From: Stereum hirsutum FP-91666 SS1
Taxonomy: Eukaryota; Basidiomycota; Agaricomycetes; Russulales; Stereaceae
DNA: 64,000 nucleotides
Direction of reading: 5' to 3'
NCBI RefSeq assembly: GCF_000264905.1
Contig: NW_006763136.1
Coordinates: forward strand, 1,628,852-1,692,851
Position 1 is the first letter of the stretch. Every line of letters begins with the position of its first letter. The notes under the pieces are model-generated. The model was not told the origin of the DNA. It worked only from the letters and a program-made list of their open reading frames with translations, and did no database searches. Shown in pieces: positions 11,010-23,636 of this stretch. The position numbers and the translations under genes are program-made.

Positions 11010-12389
11010 ATGCTCGCAATCATTCTTCTTACTCTGCTTTCGCTTTTCACTCCCGTCTTTGGCTTCAACAAGGGTTCTATCTCCACGGCTCTCTCCAACG
11101 CTGTGCCAGCTCTCATCGTTCTGCTGGTCCTCCTTGTGCTTGCCTCTCCCTTCGCGTACTTCACCGTCCACCGTCTCCGCCTTGAAGTCGACCGTACGCA
11201 CCGGAAGCTTCGCCATAGCAAGGCCACCGTCGAATCTCTTAGTCATCGCTACATCCTTCGACCCAACCCAAACAAGTCTCCACAAGAGCATCCCACCAAC
11301 ACGATCCTCAAAAAACAACTCGATGGCTCCCTCGCAACAATCGACGAGCTCAAGTCTTATATTACCACAATGGCTGCCGCACAGGCACGTACTGCCGACG
11401 ATGCACGAAACTTCAAGGATATGTTGGACGAGGCAGTCCAGCAGAAGCTTGTCTTCGAGCGGCGCGCGGAAGTCGCAGTTAACTTGGCCAAAACTCAGGC
11501 GAAGAAGGCGGAGACTGCTTTGGACAAGGTCTACGAGCTGGAGTGCCGTCTGGAGGCAAGGGATGCTGAATTCTACGATGCCCGAAACCGAGATAGGAAG
11601 GTCGACAGCCTCGAAGGAACGGTAGAGGACCTGAAAGAGGAGAACAAGGTTCTTCGCCATCTCATTTGCGAGTATCAAGTCGCGGGTGGCAAGAGGGCCC
11701 ACATCGTCCAAAAACTGGAGAAGAACAAGGTTCAAGCCATGCGACCGGAGGCCTCCAGCATCATTATCCACGACCTTAACATCGTCACTGTCCAGAACGA
11801 TCTTGACGTCCAGAACATACAAACAATTGGAGAAGAAGTCTCCACCAGCAATAACGCCCTTCTCGCCACATCTGCTACTATCGCCACACACGGCATCAAG
11901 CATATCGACCCGCCCGCTCAATCGACTCCGGGACTCAACCATTCTGCTCCCATTCACGTTACCCCTTCGGCGTACATCATGGTCGATACACACGTGCAGT
12001 CCTCCACCAAGACCCCAGAGATTCTCGACTTCGATATCAGGGACTTTGGCCAAACGTCTCCCATCTGCACTACGCCCTCGCTCATCTCTGATTCCGACAA
12101 CTACGACTCAAACGACTCTGGCTACGACTCAGAGAGCACCGTCTCTTCGCCTAACTCTCCCACTCCCTCTCTTATCTCTGACGGCGGCAACTCCAACATG
12201 AACGCCTCGGATTGCACTTCGTACTCGGATTCGGACACCCTCACCCCAGAACCGACCTTCACTTCCTTCCTTTCTCCCGCCACTACCAGCAGCGCCTTTA
12301 CGGACCATACCCTGCTCATGACCGCAAAACACCAGTATTGGAAGACGATCTGGGCGATGAAGTCTGCGAGTATAAAGGGCGAGGCTTGA
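11010..12389 (+). CDS. Orphan membrane/coiled-coil protein A (paralogue of 17896-19317)
   Basis: Single-exon gene of 459 codons; family not recognised. N-terminus: a hydrophobic signal-like stretch (residues 1-19, MLAIILLTLLSLFTPVFGF), a short polar loop, then a transmembrane segment (about 33-53, ALIVLLVLLVLASPFAYFTV). Residues about 55-245 are charged and heptad-like (RLRLEVDRTHRKL, ELECRLEARDAE, VEDLKEENKVLRHL), suggesting a coiled coil. A long Ser/Thr/Asp-rich low-complexity region follows. The C-terminus is YWKTIWAMKSASIKGEA, shared almost exactly with paralogue B. Compared with B, the coiled coil is 22 residues shorter between VESL and SLATIDELK. It faces the GDP-fucose synthase gene convergently. 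Function unknown; an ER or plasma-membrane protein with a cytoplasmic coiled coil is inferred. Confidence 0.75.
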   Translation: MLAIILLTLLSLFTPVFGFNKGSISTALSNAVPALIVLLVLLVLASPFAYFTVHRLRLEVDRTHRKLRHSKATVESLSHRYILRPNPNKSPQEHPTNTILKKQLDGSLATIDELKSYITTMAAAQARTADDARNFKDMLDEAVQQKLVFERRAEVAVNLAKTQAKKAETALDKVYELECRLEARDAEFYDARNRDRKVDSLEGTVEDLKEENKVLRHLICEYQVAGGKRAHIVQKLEKNKVQAMRPEASSIIIHDLNIVTVQNDLDVQNIQTIGEEVSTSNNALLATSATIATHGIKHIDPPAQSTPGLNHSAPIHVTPSAYIMVDTHVQSSTKTPEILDFDIRDFGQTSPICTTPSLISDSDNYDSNDSGYDSESTVSSPNSPTPSLISDGGNSNMNASDCTSYSDSDTLTPEPTFTSFLSPATTSSAFTDHTLLMTAKHQYWKTIWAMKSASIKGEA

Positions 12390-12481
12390 GGGATCGCGGG
12401 GGATGGCGCATGATTATTTTTTTCTCTTATTGCTGTATCATACCCATGTGGGGTTGCATTTTCTTGCTTGTGATAGTCCTT

Positions 12482-12504
12482 TCTCTCTCTCTCTCTCTCT
12501 CTCT
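12482..12504. repeat. (CT)n microsatellite
   Basis: About eleven CT units in the 3' flank of coiled-coil gene A, followed by a T-rich stretch. Confidence 0.85.
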
Positions 12505-12845
12505 GTATTCTTTTTCTTTTTGGTTTTTATGTCACCCTTTTTTGTTTACGATGATACAATGATATCGAGAGGTCTCCGCGCCTGATTTGTCCTGCAGTTT
12601 CGAGTTCGTGTGAACCGTCAACAGAGTCTATGCAGCTTTCATGACAAAACCAACAAACATCCGTGATAGATGTACACACTCCAGGTATCTTCGATTCATA
12701 TTCTCACGCCTCCTACAGAACTCGCACGAAGTGTCCAACTGATCAGACTGGCCCCCACTTACAAACACGCCTCCTCCCTCTAAATCGCTTCGCTTCCTAC
12801 ATAGACCTCATCTCCGACGTTACTTCCACCTTGAGCGTTGAGCCT

Positions 12846-14525
12846 CTAAGCAGTAGTCTTCTTTCCCTTCCCCGTCCTCGCTTCCGTCTCATAGTTCGCC
12901 ACGAACCACTCGACGGTCTGCTTCAACGCGACATCAAACGGCGTGAACGCGAACGTCTTGCCGCCCGATTTTGAAGGCTCGTTGATGAGCGAGAGGAGCC
13001 TCGCGTTCGAGGCGGGCTTGCGGAATTGGCCGTCGGCTTTTGAGGTGTCGAACTGGGATTTGCGCATGGAGGTGAGCCGTGTGAATTGATGGGGAGGAAG
13101 GAAAGACGGAGGTGGAATAGAATAAAGTTCGAGGATCAAGAGAGAAAGGAGAGTACGGGTGGGGTGGAATGGAAGTAAGTAAGGATTAGGGCTTACGGTG
13201 TATTGGCCCTTGAAGTCCATGGTCTTCACGATAGCGTCAGTTACATCTTTGATGCTGACCTCCTCATCCTCGCCGACTGGATGATACGATTGTCAGTGAG
13301 TAATTCATACCGATCAAGCCTGAGAGTAAGTTAGAGGTCAGAGGATGAACGCTTACCGGAGAAAATGACAGGGTCGACTTCATCGTACTCCCTCAACTGC
13401 CAGATGAACAGTTTGGCGAGGTCGTGAGAGTAGATGAACTGTCGGAGAGGTTTACCGGTGCCTGCTACGACGAAGGGCGTGTTGTTCTCTGTTGATAGAC
13501 ATTTTGTGTTAGTTGTATCGAGTTGGGGAATGCAAGGTAAGGCACGCACGCTTTGCTAGGTAGCATTTGTGAATGAGGGCGGGGATGACGTGAGAGTCTT
13601 CGAGATCGCTGTCGTATACAATAGTTGTGATTATTACGGTGCCTGGGGTTGAAAGGATGTTTAAGAAGCACGCACAAGTTGTCGTAAGGTCCAAATACAT
13701 TGGTAGGGATAGCCGAGGTGAAGTTCGATCCAAACTGGTCCTTATAAGCCCTATCCATACACACAATCACTCATTCAGCCACTCGCCACAACATACAATC
13801 TAACCAGGATAAAGTTTACCCACCTGTTCGCGACATCGACCATCCGCTTTGAGTGCGCATACCCGAAGTTACTCTCATGCGGCAATCCGAGATGGATCTT
13901 GTTCTCGTCGAGAGGGTAGGAGACCTTGTCGGGGAAGACGCATGTCGATAGGCAGGATATGACCTTTTGGACCCCGGTAACGTGCGAAGTCCAGAGGATG
14001 TTGTCGTTGATGAGGGTATTGTCACGGTAGAAGGTGAGCTAGAGTGATAGGTTATAGGTTCCGTTTAATGCGAAGAGTACGTGATGAGTGGGAGCGTATA
14101 GGTACCTTGTATTTCATGTTCTTGAAGAGACCACCGACTGTATGGACGGACATACATGTAGCGTTAGTCAAGAACATCGCTCACTGGTATGAAAAGCATG
14201 GTAGGATAGCATACCGAGTGCAGCAAGATGGATAACATGCGTCGGCTTGTATTTCTCAAACAGCTTCTTGGTCGCCTCTGGATCACTGCATCATCCATGC
14301 AGATTCAAACAACCCGTATTCAGCACTAGTCTTGGATCAAGATGAGACGGGAACAAAAACAACGCACCGCAGGTCGCCCTCTTTCGAGCTCGCGAAGACC
14401 CAAGTCTCCCCGTCCCTCTTACCGAATCTCGAGTTCGCGGGTTCGGATTCGACGATGTGTTGGATGGCACGACCTACGAGGCCGGTACCACCGGTGACGA
14501 GGATGACTGCGTTTGAGCTAGACAT
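12846..14525 (-). CDS. GFUS: GDP-L-fucose synthase (3,5-epimerase/4-reductase)
   Basis: Converts GDP-4-keto-6-deoxy-mannose to GDP-L-fucose with NADPH; cytosolic extended SDR. Exon 1: [20 protein letters not shown] with the nucleotide motif TGGTGLVG. Later exons: [37 protein letters not shown], then [20 protein letters not shown], then [18 protein letters not shown] with the catalytic YxxxK as YAHSK. Further on: [34 protein letters not shown], and a C-terminus with [20 protein letters not shown]. These are hallmark GFUS/WcaG motifs. At least seven exons. It diverges from the GDP-mannose dehydratase gene 1 kb away, which makes its substrate. Confidence 0.92.
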
Positions 14526-15524
14526 GAAAGATTATCTGAGATTTTGGACTGTTTGAGCGTAGACTGGTCTAGAGGAACGGTAAGATGCCAGGAGAGGAGA
14601 TGGTGGATGCGTGCAAGGAAGTTCGGTTAATGAACGCAGCTTTATTGCTGACCAATTCGGACCCTCTTCTTCCGCGAGGGCCACAGTGCGTCCCTCAACA
14701 AATATAGCTTTCGCGGCGTATAATGTAACAGAGATAATATATCTTTCCCAGATGCAGTGAAGACTGATTTGATGAACTCTTTGTTCAGAGCATACAAGTT
14801 TCGTCTGGGCTGCGCTCCGGTGTGGCGCGCCACACTTACTTATCTAAATTGAGAGCATTTTCAGATCATATCGCCTCATCGAGCACGTCCCGACTCCCGA
14901 TCCAAACGCTTCAAATTCATGGACAAGTTTCCGAGTGGGAACTATCAAAAGAGTGGGCGTCCGAAAATACAACGGGTCTTCACCTTCGTAAAGCCGCCTC
15001 TCGACTCATCCTGGTCAAATTGAGACTACGCTTGTTGCTGGGCTCGGTATGGAAAGGTCCCCGCACTACCTTCCTCGGATGGTCGAGGAAGGTCGAGGAC
15101 ATCCCCAAAGAGACTACGGAAATACTGCGGTCCAAAAATCAAACAAAAATCAATCATGATGGCGCCACCCACGACGGTGTCTTGAACCCGGGCTACTGAG
15201 CTGTGTGTTTGCCATAGAGACGTCTGTGTATAAGTTATATATGTGGAATACATTCTGCATGTTTCTTGTTTCTGTGATAGTACAGAGGGAAACAACGCTA
15301 TAGAGAAGAGAGGAACTGAGAGCTGTGGCGTGTGGCGGATCGCCCGGGGTTAATTGCGCCAACCGATCGGGTCCGCGCAGGGTGCTTGGATGTAAAGCGC
15401 GTCTGCCCCGATACTTATCACTTCCTTCCTCCCCTCATCTCCCCCGTTCCCCGCTAACCATCCCCATCGCAGTCGCCAGAGTCCAGCTGTTGCTCGCAAC
15501 TCGTTCTTTACAATAAGCACAAAA
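14526..15524. promoter_or_regulatory. Shared promoter region of the GDP-fucose gene pair
   Basis: One kilobase between the divergent GFUS and GMD starts. It carries a perfect 10-bp inverted repeat with a 6-nt loop at 15068-15093 (ACCTTCCTCG/CGAGGAAGGT) and a pyrimidine-rich run at about 15415-15460 before the GMD start. An open frame at 14822-15199 has no family features. A bidirectional promoter would co-regulate the two pathway steps; this is inference from position. Confidence 0.45.
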
Positions 15525-17288
<1,764 letters not shown>

Positions 17289-17895
17289 ACGTCTCCCAAA
17301 CAAACACTCGCTCTCTTGACTCTTGGATCCTAAACCGGTGCAAAAACGCGAGGATGAATACGAGAACGCTTCATGGACAGTGGGATGATCAGCCAGCGGA
17401 AGGAAAGGAATGATGTGTGATGTGAAGTGATGCCGAAACCCAACTAGACGTTGACCTCTTCGACGGACTGTGTTACTCTAAATGTATTGGATACGATACG
17501 AAAATTCTTTCTTCTGTTTCATACTTCTCTTGCCCTTCTCTTCATACACATATATAATCGATACCTTGTCTACTCTTGGATGAACTCGAAACCAGAACTG
17601 CGCGATGTGGAGACAGCCATGATCGCTTTTCGAGTCGCAGGTGGGCTTTGTTGCCCGACGATAGCGGAGGTCATAGTGGTGGGCCCCACCGTTGTCGATC
17701 TGCGCAGCCAGTCCGAGCGTGGACACGGACGAGACACCGATGGCCTGTAACATCAAGCGAGGAACCTACGTAGCGTCGTAATACGAAAAAAGATGGATCT
17801 GAAGCTACTACACTACTAAGCACAGACTAAGATAGATAAATATACAACGTCCAATTGAAAGAGAACCAACGCATCCCCTATCCTCCCCAGGCCCC
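17289..17895. other. Convergent 3' intergenic region
   Basis: About 0.6 kb between the ends of GMD and coiled-coil gene B. Only short ORFs; AT-rich patches at 17520-17580 and 17810-17860 could serve as 3' processing signals. Confidence 0.4.
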
Positions 17896-19317
17896 TCAAT
17901 CCTGACACATCGCCTCGCCTCTGATCCCCGCAAACTTCAACGCCCAAATCGTCTTCCAATATGCAAGGTCAGCGCGAATGGATTTGTTGCGAATCGACGT
18001 CTGACCCTTCAGGAGAACATGCTCCGCGGTGGTGTAGGCGGATGAGCGGCGAAATGGAGGGGTGGTAAAGACGTGTTCAGGACTGAGGTCGCATGAGTTG
18101 TTTATGTCGGAGCCGGATTTGTCAGTATCGGAGACGAGGAAGGGGGTAGGCCAGTTTATAGCAGTGGTGTCGCTGTCCGAGTCGCAATCCGAGTAATTTG
18201 TGTCGTGTGTATCGGACGGGACGGGAGAGGGGGGAAGGACCATGGAGGAAGGGGGTGCGGAGGATTTGGTATCGGAGTTGTAGGATGGTGAAGCCATGAT
18301 AAAGGCTTGGTTGATAGTGTCGCTCGAAGGAAAAAATACGTGGATGGGAAGACAATATGTATATCCTGGAGTAGAATGAGCGGACGTTTCGACGTGCCTG
18401 TCGGATTTTGTATCGACAAGAGAAGGGATGGCGGAGATGGTGTTATTACGGGTGGAGCTCTCGTCGAGCTTGATGATAGAGCGGTTGTGGATACTGCTAG
18501 TAGCCGCTTCCTCCAGCTTGATTGTATGTTCCTCGTTCCCTTCAAGCTCCTTGATGATGCGGTCCTTCTTGACAACGGTAGTCTGGTACTCGCAAACGAG
18601 ATAACGATGGGCCCTGTTTTCCTCCTCCAGATCCTCGACCCATCTCTCAAGACTATTCACTCTCTTGACCCAACGACGGGCATCGTACAGCTCAGCGTCC
18701 TTCTCCTCCAACCGACACTCGAGCTCGTAAGCCCTATCCAAGGCGTCCTCGACCTCCCTGGCAGTAGCCTTCGCCTCGTCCACCGCCACTTGCGCCCGTC
18801 TCTCGAAGATGAGTTTCTGCTGGTTGGCCTCGTCGAACATATTCTTGAAATTCCGGGCATCGTCGGCAATACGAGCTTGTTGTGCGGCCATTGTGGTGAT
18901 ATCACATTTTAGTTCGTCGATGGTAGCGAGTGAAAGAATGAGCTTCGTTTCGAGAACTTTGTTGTCTGCCGCCAGAGACTCGGCGGCCTTGGCTTGTGGC
19001 TCGAGCTCTATGCAGCGGTCGAAGAGCTGCTGGGTTCGATTCTGTAGTGACGCCACTTGAGCGGCACGGAGGATAGAGGTGCGGGTGAGAGATTCAACGG
19101 CGGCTTTGCTATGGCAGAGTTTCTGGTCCGTGCGGTCGATCTCAAGGCGGAGGCAGTGGACGGTGAAATAGGCGAAGGGGGATACAAGAATTATGAGTAC
19201 TAGGAGGACAATGAGGGCGGGTGCGGCGCTGTGGAGTGCCGTAGAGGTAGAACAATCCTTGGAGCAATGAACGGAGGTGGAAAACGAAAGGAGTGTGAGT
19301 AGCATAACCAAGAGCAT
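17896..19317 (-). CDS. Orphan membrane/coiled-coil protein B (paralogue of 11010-12389)
   Basis: Single-exon gene of 473 codons on the minus strand; family not recognised. Same plan as gene A: signal-like N-terminus MLLVMLLTLLSFSTSVHC, transmembrane stretch about 33-53 (ALIVLLVLIILVSPFAYFTV), coiled coil about 55-265 (ELEPQAKAAESLAADNKVLE, ELECRLEEKDAELYDARR, VEDLEEENRAHRYLVCEYQ), a Ser/Pro/Asp-rich region, and the C-terminal motif YWKTIWALKFAGIRGEA. The transmembrane segment, coiled coil and C-terminus are much more alike between A and B than the low-complexity part, so these regions are probably the functional ones. Six leader bases before the ATG are also shared. It mirrors gene A across the GDP-fucose pair. 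Confidence 0.75.
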   Translation of the reverse strand: MLLVMLLTLLSFSTSVHCSKDCSTSTALHSAAPALIVLLVLIILVSPFAYFTVHCLRLEIDRTDQKLCHSKAAVESLTRTSILRAAQVASLQNRTQQLFDRCIELEPQAKAAESLAADNKVLETKLILSLATIDELKCDITTMAAQQARIADDARNFKNMFDEANQQKLIFERRAQVAVDEAKATAREVEDALDRAYELECRLEEKDAELYDARRWVKRVNSLERWVEDLEEENRAHRYLVCEYQTTVVKKDRIIKELEGNEEHTIKLEEAATSSIHNRSIIKLDESSTRNNTISAIPSLVDTKSDRHVETSAHSTPGYTYCLPIHVFFPSSDTINQAFIMASPSYNSDTKSSAPPSSMVLPPSPVPSDTHDTNYSDCDSDSDTTAINWPTPFLVSDTDKSGSDINNSCDLSPEHVFTTPPFRRSSAYTTAEHVLLKGQTSIRNKSIRADLAYWKTIWALKFAGIRGEAMCQD

Positions 19318-19897
19318 CTTTGTTGGCTAGGCTTGTTTGGTGCGACTGGTTCTGGATGATACTGAAAGAGCATTATGAGGATTCGATATTGTACTATAGA
19401 ATAGAGGATGCTAGTATCCACGGCTTTGCGGTTAGAGCTGACAGCTTGTCGATATCGCATAGTTCTCCAGAGTGGGCAGCCTGTCGGTATGCAGATACTA
19501 GACAAGTCAAGCTTCCAGAACAGCTTCAAGTTATGATTTCTGAGACGGGTCTCCATCGCGACATTAACTATGCCTTAGTATACCTAGTCTAGATTCTTTC
19601 AGTGTCCATATAGCACAGCCAAGAAGTGTGAGCGAGCTTAGCGGGGAGCGGCAATGTGGTTCGATAGTGATGAACATAAGAGAACAAAGAATGGTCCCCA
19701 TTCAAACCGCGTCGGCCGCATGGCACGTGTTAGCAACTAGTGCGGTACTCAACGCCACTGTCGCCACACTTTGTGTTGCTGTCTTCAGCGCCGTGCGCAA
19801 AGTTGGCTAGTACATATAAATCGCAAACCTATTCAGCTTTTAGTTCCCTGAGACCTCTTAATATATATCCTACAGGTCCCCCGACCGCACTGCGCTC
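19318..19897. other. Intergenic region: gene B promoter and BPL1 3' flank
   Basis: About 0.6 kb without a supported gene. Contains the 5' flank of gene B on the minus strand; AT-rich at 19565-19600 and 19805-19880. Confidence 0.4.
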
Positions 19898-22154
19898 TCA
19901 CTTCTTCGTTTTGATTAACCCAGCCATGATATCGAAACTATTTCCGTCTGGCTGCAAGTCGATATACCCTTCCTCGCTCCCTCCATATGCACCCCCTAAG
20001 GCGCCTGATATGGATCGTTCAGGCATAGTTCGGAGCAACCCATGATCTGGGGTGATGCCGACAATCCTGACGGGCCGATGTGGTGTTTGTGTGGTGAGTG
20101 TGACGAGCTGATCCCTGAACCAAGCATGGATGCGGCGTTAGCTAGCTCATATGTAAGATGGAGGACGGAATGGCGTCGAAAATGGGCGTAGACGTATGAC
20201 GTGACGGCACGATGGGAAGATGTCCAACATAAGTGGAGAGAGTACGGTTCAAGACGATATGGAGATGAACGTCATGGGAAAGAGCAAGAAACGTACGAGT
20301 GCATCCATGCATCGAGATAGTCGTCCTCGAAAGGTGCCCAACTGCCTTTGCTCTCCACAAACTTTTCCCACATGCGTTCGAATTTGGACAGAATAAGTGC
20401 AAAGACGACTTCGGACTTCAGTGACTCTTGTGAGCCCGTGAGAAGAGAAAGGGAGGAGATCGGAGCGGGCGTGAACACATTGACGCCGCATCCTGGTTCA
20501 ATTGGTTAGAATGGTCACGTCAGCAAAGGAAGGTATCTTAGGGCCAGTAGTCACCGATGACAATGTCGACATTCCCTCCTCCGAAGCTGGTATTTACCAA
20601 CACTCCACCGACTTTCTTCCTTCCGTCCTCGCTTGCCTTCCCGACTTTGCTATCTCCATCCACATCGATATAAATGTCGTTCGGCCACTTCAACTTCACA
20701 CTCTTCCCTTTCTCCGAACCTAGGACATTGTCGTCTCTGCATGCCTTCACGACCGCAAGTCCAAACAGATATTGAATGAAGACGAGACGAGCTGCGGGGA
20801 AGCGAGATGTCGGCACTCTGATGAGCAGAGAGAATTGAAGACAGCCCGTGGGCGACAGCCAAGTATTGGAACCGCGGCCTCGGCCGGCGAGTTGATGTGT
20901 AGCGAGAGAGACGAAGGGAATTGGCAGGGTGTTGAGTATGCCGGGGTTTCTAGTAGAGGTGAAAAAGTAGAATTCATTAGTTTGTTAATTTGAATGACCA
21001 CGACCATTTTATTACCTGTCGAGCATAGTTTGGGTGCTGGTCACCGCTTCACCGTAGAACATCGCTTCACCCATACCCCACCCTTCACTGTCATCTTTAT
21101 ATTCCGGTAACCCTTGCTCTTTTCTCGCACCGTCCAACGCCTCATAGAACCTTTCTGGATCAAACATGGGCATTGATTCCCTCAAGTTATTGTTCTCCCC
21201 CTGCACGACCAGGACCTTCTTCTCTTGCGGAGCCGAAGATTTTGCGTCCTTTGAGGGTGCTGTGTCAGGATGTGGCGCAGATATTCGTGCTTCGGCGAGG
21301 ACGGCAGGATCGAAAGCCTCAAACAAAAAGGTATCGGCAATGTCTATGATTGACCACGGAAGAGCTTTGGCATTCAGCGAGGAAAGGATGCGAGTGATTA
21401 TCCAAGGTTTAGAGGGTGTTGAAAGAAGGATTTGGGGTAGAGGGTGGGTCGGTACGGGTGGCTGACTGCCGGATGGTGTTGCATTTGACGAAGGTAAAGT
21501 GAGCCCGATAGACGATAAAGCCTGTGACAAGAGGCCTTCGAGATTTAGAGATGTGCTCGCTGTGGATAATATGTCGTATAGGGCGATCCGGCCTTGTGAG
21601 CTTCCTACATTGAACTCGATAGCTGCAGCTGAACTCTGGTCTTGTACGTCCCAGGATGCCAGAGGCGAACAGGATGGCGGCAGCGGGTCTATGAACGCGA
21701 CGCCAGCACTGGGTACGTCCGTAACGCATTCCCCTGTATGTGCAAATCGGATGTTATTTAGGCCGGATGACTCTGTCCTTGTAAGCGTCGGAGAGGAGAC
21801 ATAAAGGTATGACTTCTTCGAGTCGTCCCAGAACCTCAAACCATCCTGTCCATCGGGGCTGGCACTGAGCTCCATCCCCAGGGCGAGCATTTTGCCTCCA
21901 CCTTGCACATAATTCTGGATAGCCGTAGTAGCATTCTTTGAAAGTAATAGTCCCGAGCTTGGGGGTGCAAGGACGAGAAGGGCGCAGGAAGTAGGCCATG
22001 GGTGTGTGGCGAGCGAAGATCCGGTGATCGTTTGAGTGGTGTAGAATGGCGTGAGGATCTTTCTGAGGGTAGGCAAGACAGGATGTGTCGGTGTTGCAGA
22101 AGATGATGTTGACTGGTCAGAGGACGGAATAGGAGGATATACGAGCACGTTCAT
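19898..22154 (-). CDS. BPL1: Biotin-protein ligase (holocarboxylase synthetase)
   Basis: Attaches biotin to carboxylases (acetyl-CoA and pyruvate carboxylase) through biotinyl-AMP; cytosolic. The long first exon starts MNVLVYPPIPSSDQSTSS, like yeast Bpl1, and forms the N-terminal glutamine-amidotransferase-like domain (KMLALGMELSA, YLYVSSPTL). The ligase domain follows: GEAVTSTQTMLDR, LAGRGRGSNTWLSPTGC (biotinyl-AMP loop) and VKLKWPNDIYIDVDG, then KKVGGVLVNTSFGG. Exon CGVNVFTPAPISSLS leads to the C-terminal SH3-like part with VRIVGITPDHGLLR and PDGNSFDIMAGLIKTKK. The in-frame Met at 22193 adds MAQPRARYFHSST; I prefer 22154 from family alignment. Sites and domain order are complete. Confidence 0.92.
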
Positions 22155-22976
22155 TGTAGACGAATGAAAATATCTGGCTCGCGGCTGTGCCAAAGGCAGG
22201 TGTATGTAAGTCCGAGATGCGGCGAGATCAGGTCGCAGAGATCGAGTAAAACCCTAAACAGACAGATTTGTTCAAGTGGGTCGAGTTATCAAAACCGAGG
22301 ATCCTAGAAGTGCAAAAGAGGCGATAGTGAATCACCGTTTTGAAAGGCCGTTCAAACGTTTCCCAGGATTGTGGCGTCCGAGATTTACAGTCGAGCTAGT
22401 GTTAGAAAGCGTCAGTAAATACTTTAAAGTGTTGAATTATTGCGAAATTTTGGACAACGCACTGTGAAAGAGTCGCAAGGTGTATACAGCGACAGATGTT
22501 GAAAGGAAACGCTCGTTGAAGAAAGTGCTAATTCAAAGCGACAGGGGCAAAGGGTGGACCACGTGGTCATGGAGTGGCGTTTTGCTTTGCAAGTTTGTGT
22601 GACCCAGGTGTGGCCCAAACACACAAGTACTCCCTGCCACGGACTAGTCGGACGAGAATTCGGCACTCTGTGAATGGCGCATCATTGGATTCATGTCCGT
22701 GGTTATACAAGAAAATAAAAACTACTCTACGTAGAAATCAACCAGATACCATAAAATGCATACTCGATCGAACCGAACAATGCGAACCAAACTGAAGAAC
22801 GTACTCGACAACACATCAGACATGACAAGCAGGCACAGTAAAGTTACAGCTCAAGGTACAGGCTTGCGAAACCTTCAGTCTTCTAAAGAATAAACCGGCG
22901 TCACATCCAAACAGTAGCGTCCATCGTCCAAGAAAGGACTGGGAACATAAGTCCATCTACGATCATGAAGTCCGTA
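22155..22976. other. Intergenic region
   Basis: About 0.8 kb upstream of BPL1 and downstream of the small tail-anchored gene. Short ORFs only. The stretch 22690-22800 is AT-rich. Confidence 0.4.
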
Positions 22977-23636
22977 TCAAAACCCTTGTAGAGTTTCATG
23001 GCAAATAACCCAGCTCCCCAACATCAAAAGCGTCAACATCGCCACCCAGCTCCCAAGCATCAAATTCCTCCGCCTCCTACGAGCCCATTCATCCTGGCAC
23101 GCATAATGCACCGACCCATCGGTCGTCCTCCGTGCGTTCGAATGGAACGCATACGCATAATGTCTTGTGGGGTCACTCGCACCCTCACCGTGCTCCGCCG
23201 AAAACCCAGAATTCCTCTTCTCATCCCCCGAAGTCCCAACAACCCTTCCTCCGGCGGCGAAACCATGCCGTCCTCCTCCATATGTCTCAGATAAAGAGGC
23301 CCGGCGGAAACCCTTCTCCTCATCTACATGTCCAAAACCACGCTCTGACCGCGAAACATCTTGAGCGTGAGCCAGGGTGGAAAGCGACGGAGCGGATGAC
23401 GAAGACGCGAGCATTAGCTCTGCTTCTGGTCTCTCGTCATGGCTGTAGAGCGGAGGGCTCGCTCGCAAGGTAGAAAGCGCCACGTGGAGTGGTCCGGAAT
23501 GAGTGTGTGAACGAGAGTGTGAGTGTGATAGGTTGCGGGAGTATGAATGGGAACGTTGATGGCGAGGTTTGGAGGTGGATGGAAGCCCGGGACTGGAGAC
23601 TGATCGGGACTTTGAGTGAAAGCTAGGACGCGACAT
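22977..23636 (-). CDS. Small Ser/His-rich protein with C-terminal membrane anchor
   Basis: Single-exon ORF of 219 codons, family not recognised. Residues about 1-60 are Ser/Arg/His-rich with a run of SHSRSHTHS type repeats. The middle is Gly/Glu/Ser-rich. Near the end a basic patch RRRRRN precedes a hydrophobic stretch LMLGSWVAMLTLLMLGSWV and a short tail CHETLQGF. This is the layout of a tail-anchored protein with its N-terminal domain in the cytosol. Upstream and downstream AT-rich flanks are compatible with a real gene, but no homologue is recalled, so the gene call rests on length and composition. Confidence 0.5.
   Translation of the reverse strand: MSRPSFHSKSRSVSSPGLPSTSKPRHQRSHSYSRNLSHSHSRSHTHSGPLHVALSTLRASPPLYSHDERPEAELMLASSSSAPSLSTLAHAQDVSRSERGFGHVDEEKGFRRASLSETYGGGRHGFAAGGRVVGTSGDEKRNSGFSAEHGEGASDPTRHYAYAFHSNARRTTDGSVHYACQDEWARRRRRNLMLGSWVAMLTLLMLGSWVICHETLQGF

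Noticed and set aside
11059..11625. 188-codon plus-strand ORF overlapping coiled-coil gene A in another frame, and the 354-codon antisense ORF at 10989-12053.
   Set aside because: Both are shadows of gene A; the A frame is the one conserved with paralogue B.
15165..15205. GGGTTCAAG on the minus strand resembles a tRNA B box.
   Set aside because: T-stem bases do not pair and no A box or acceptor stem is found.
20490..20530. TGGTTCAATTGGTTAGAATGG resembles a tRNA A box (D arm).
   Set aside because: It lies in a BPL1 intron, with no B box or anticodon/T arm pairing within 80 nt on either strand.
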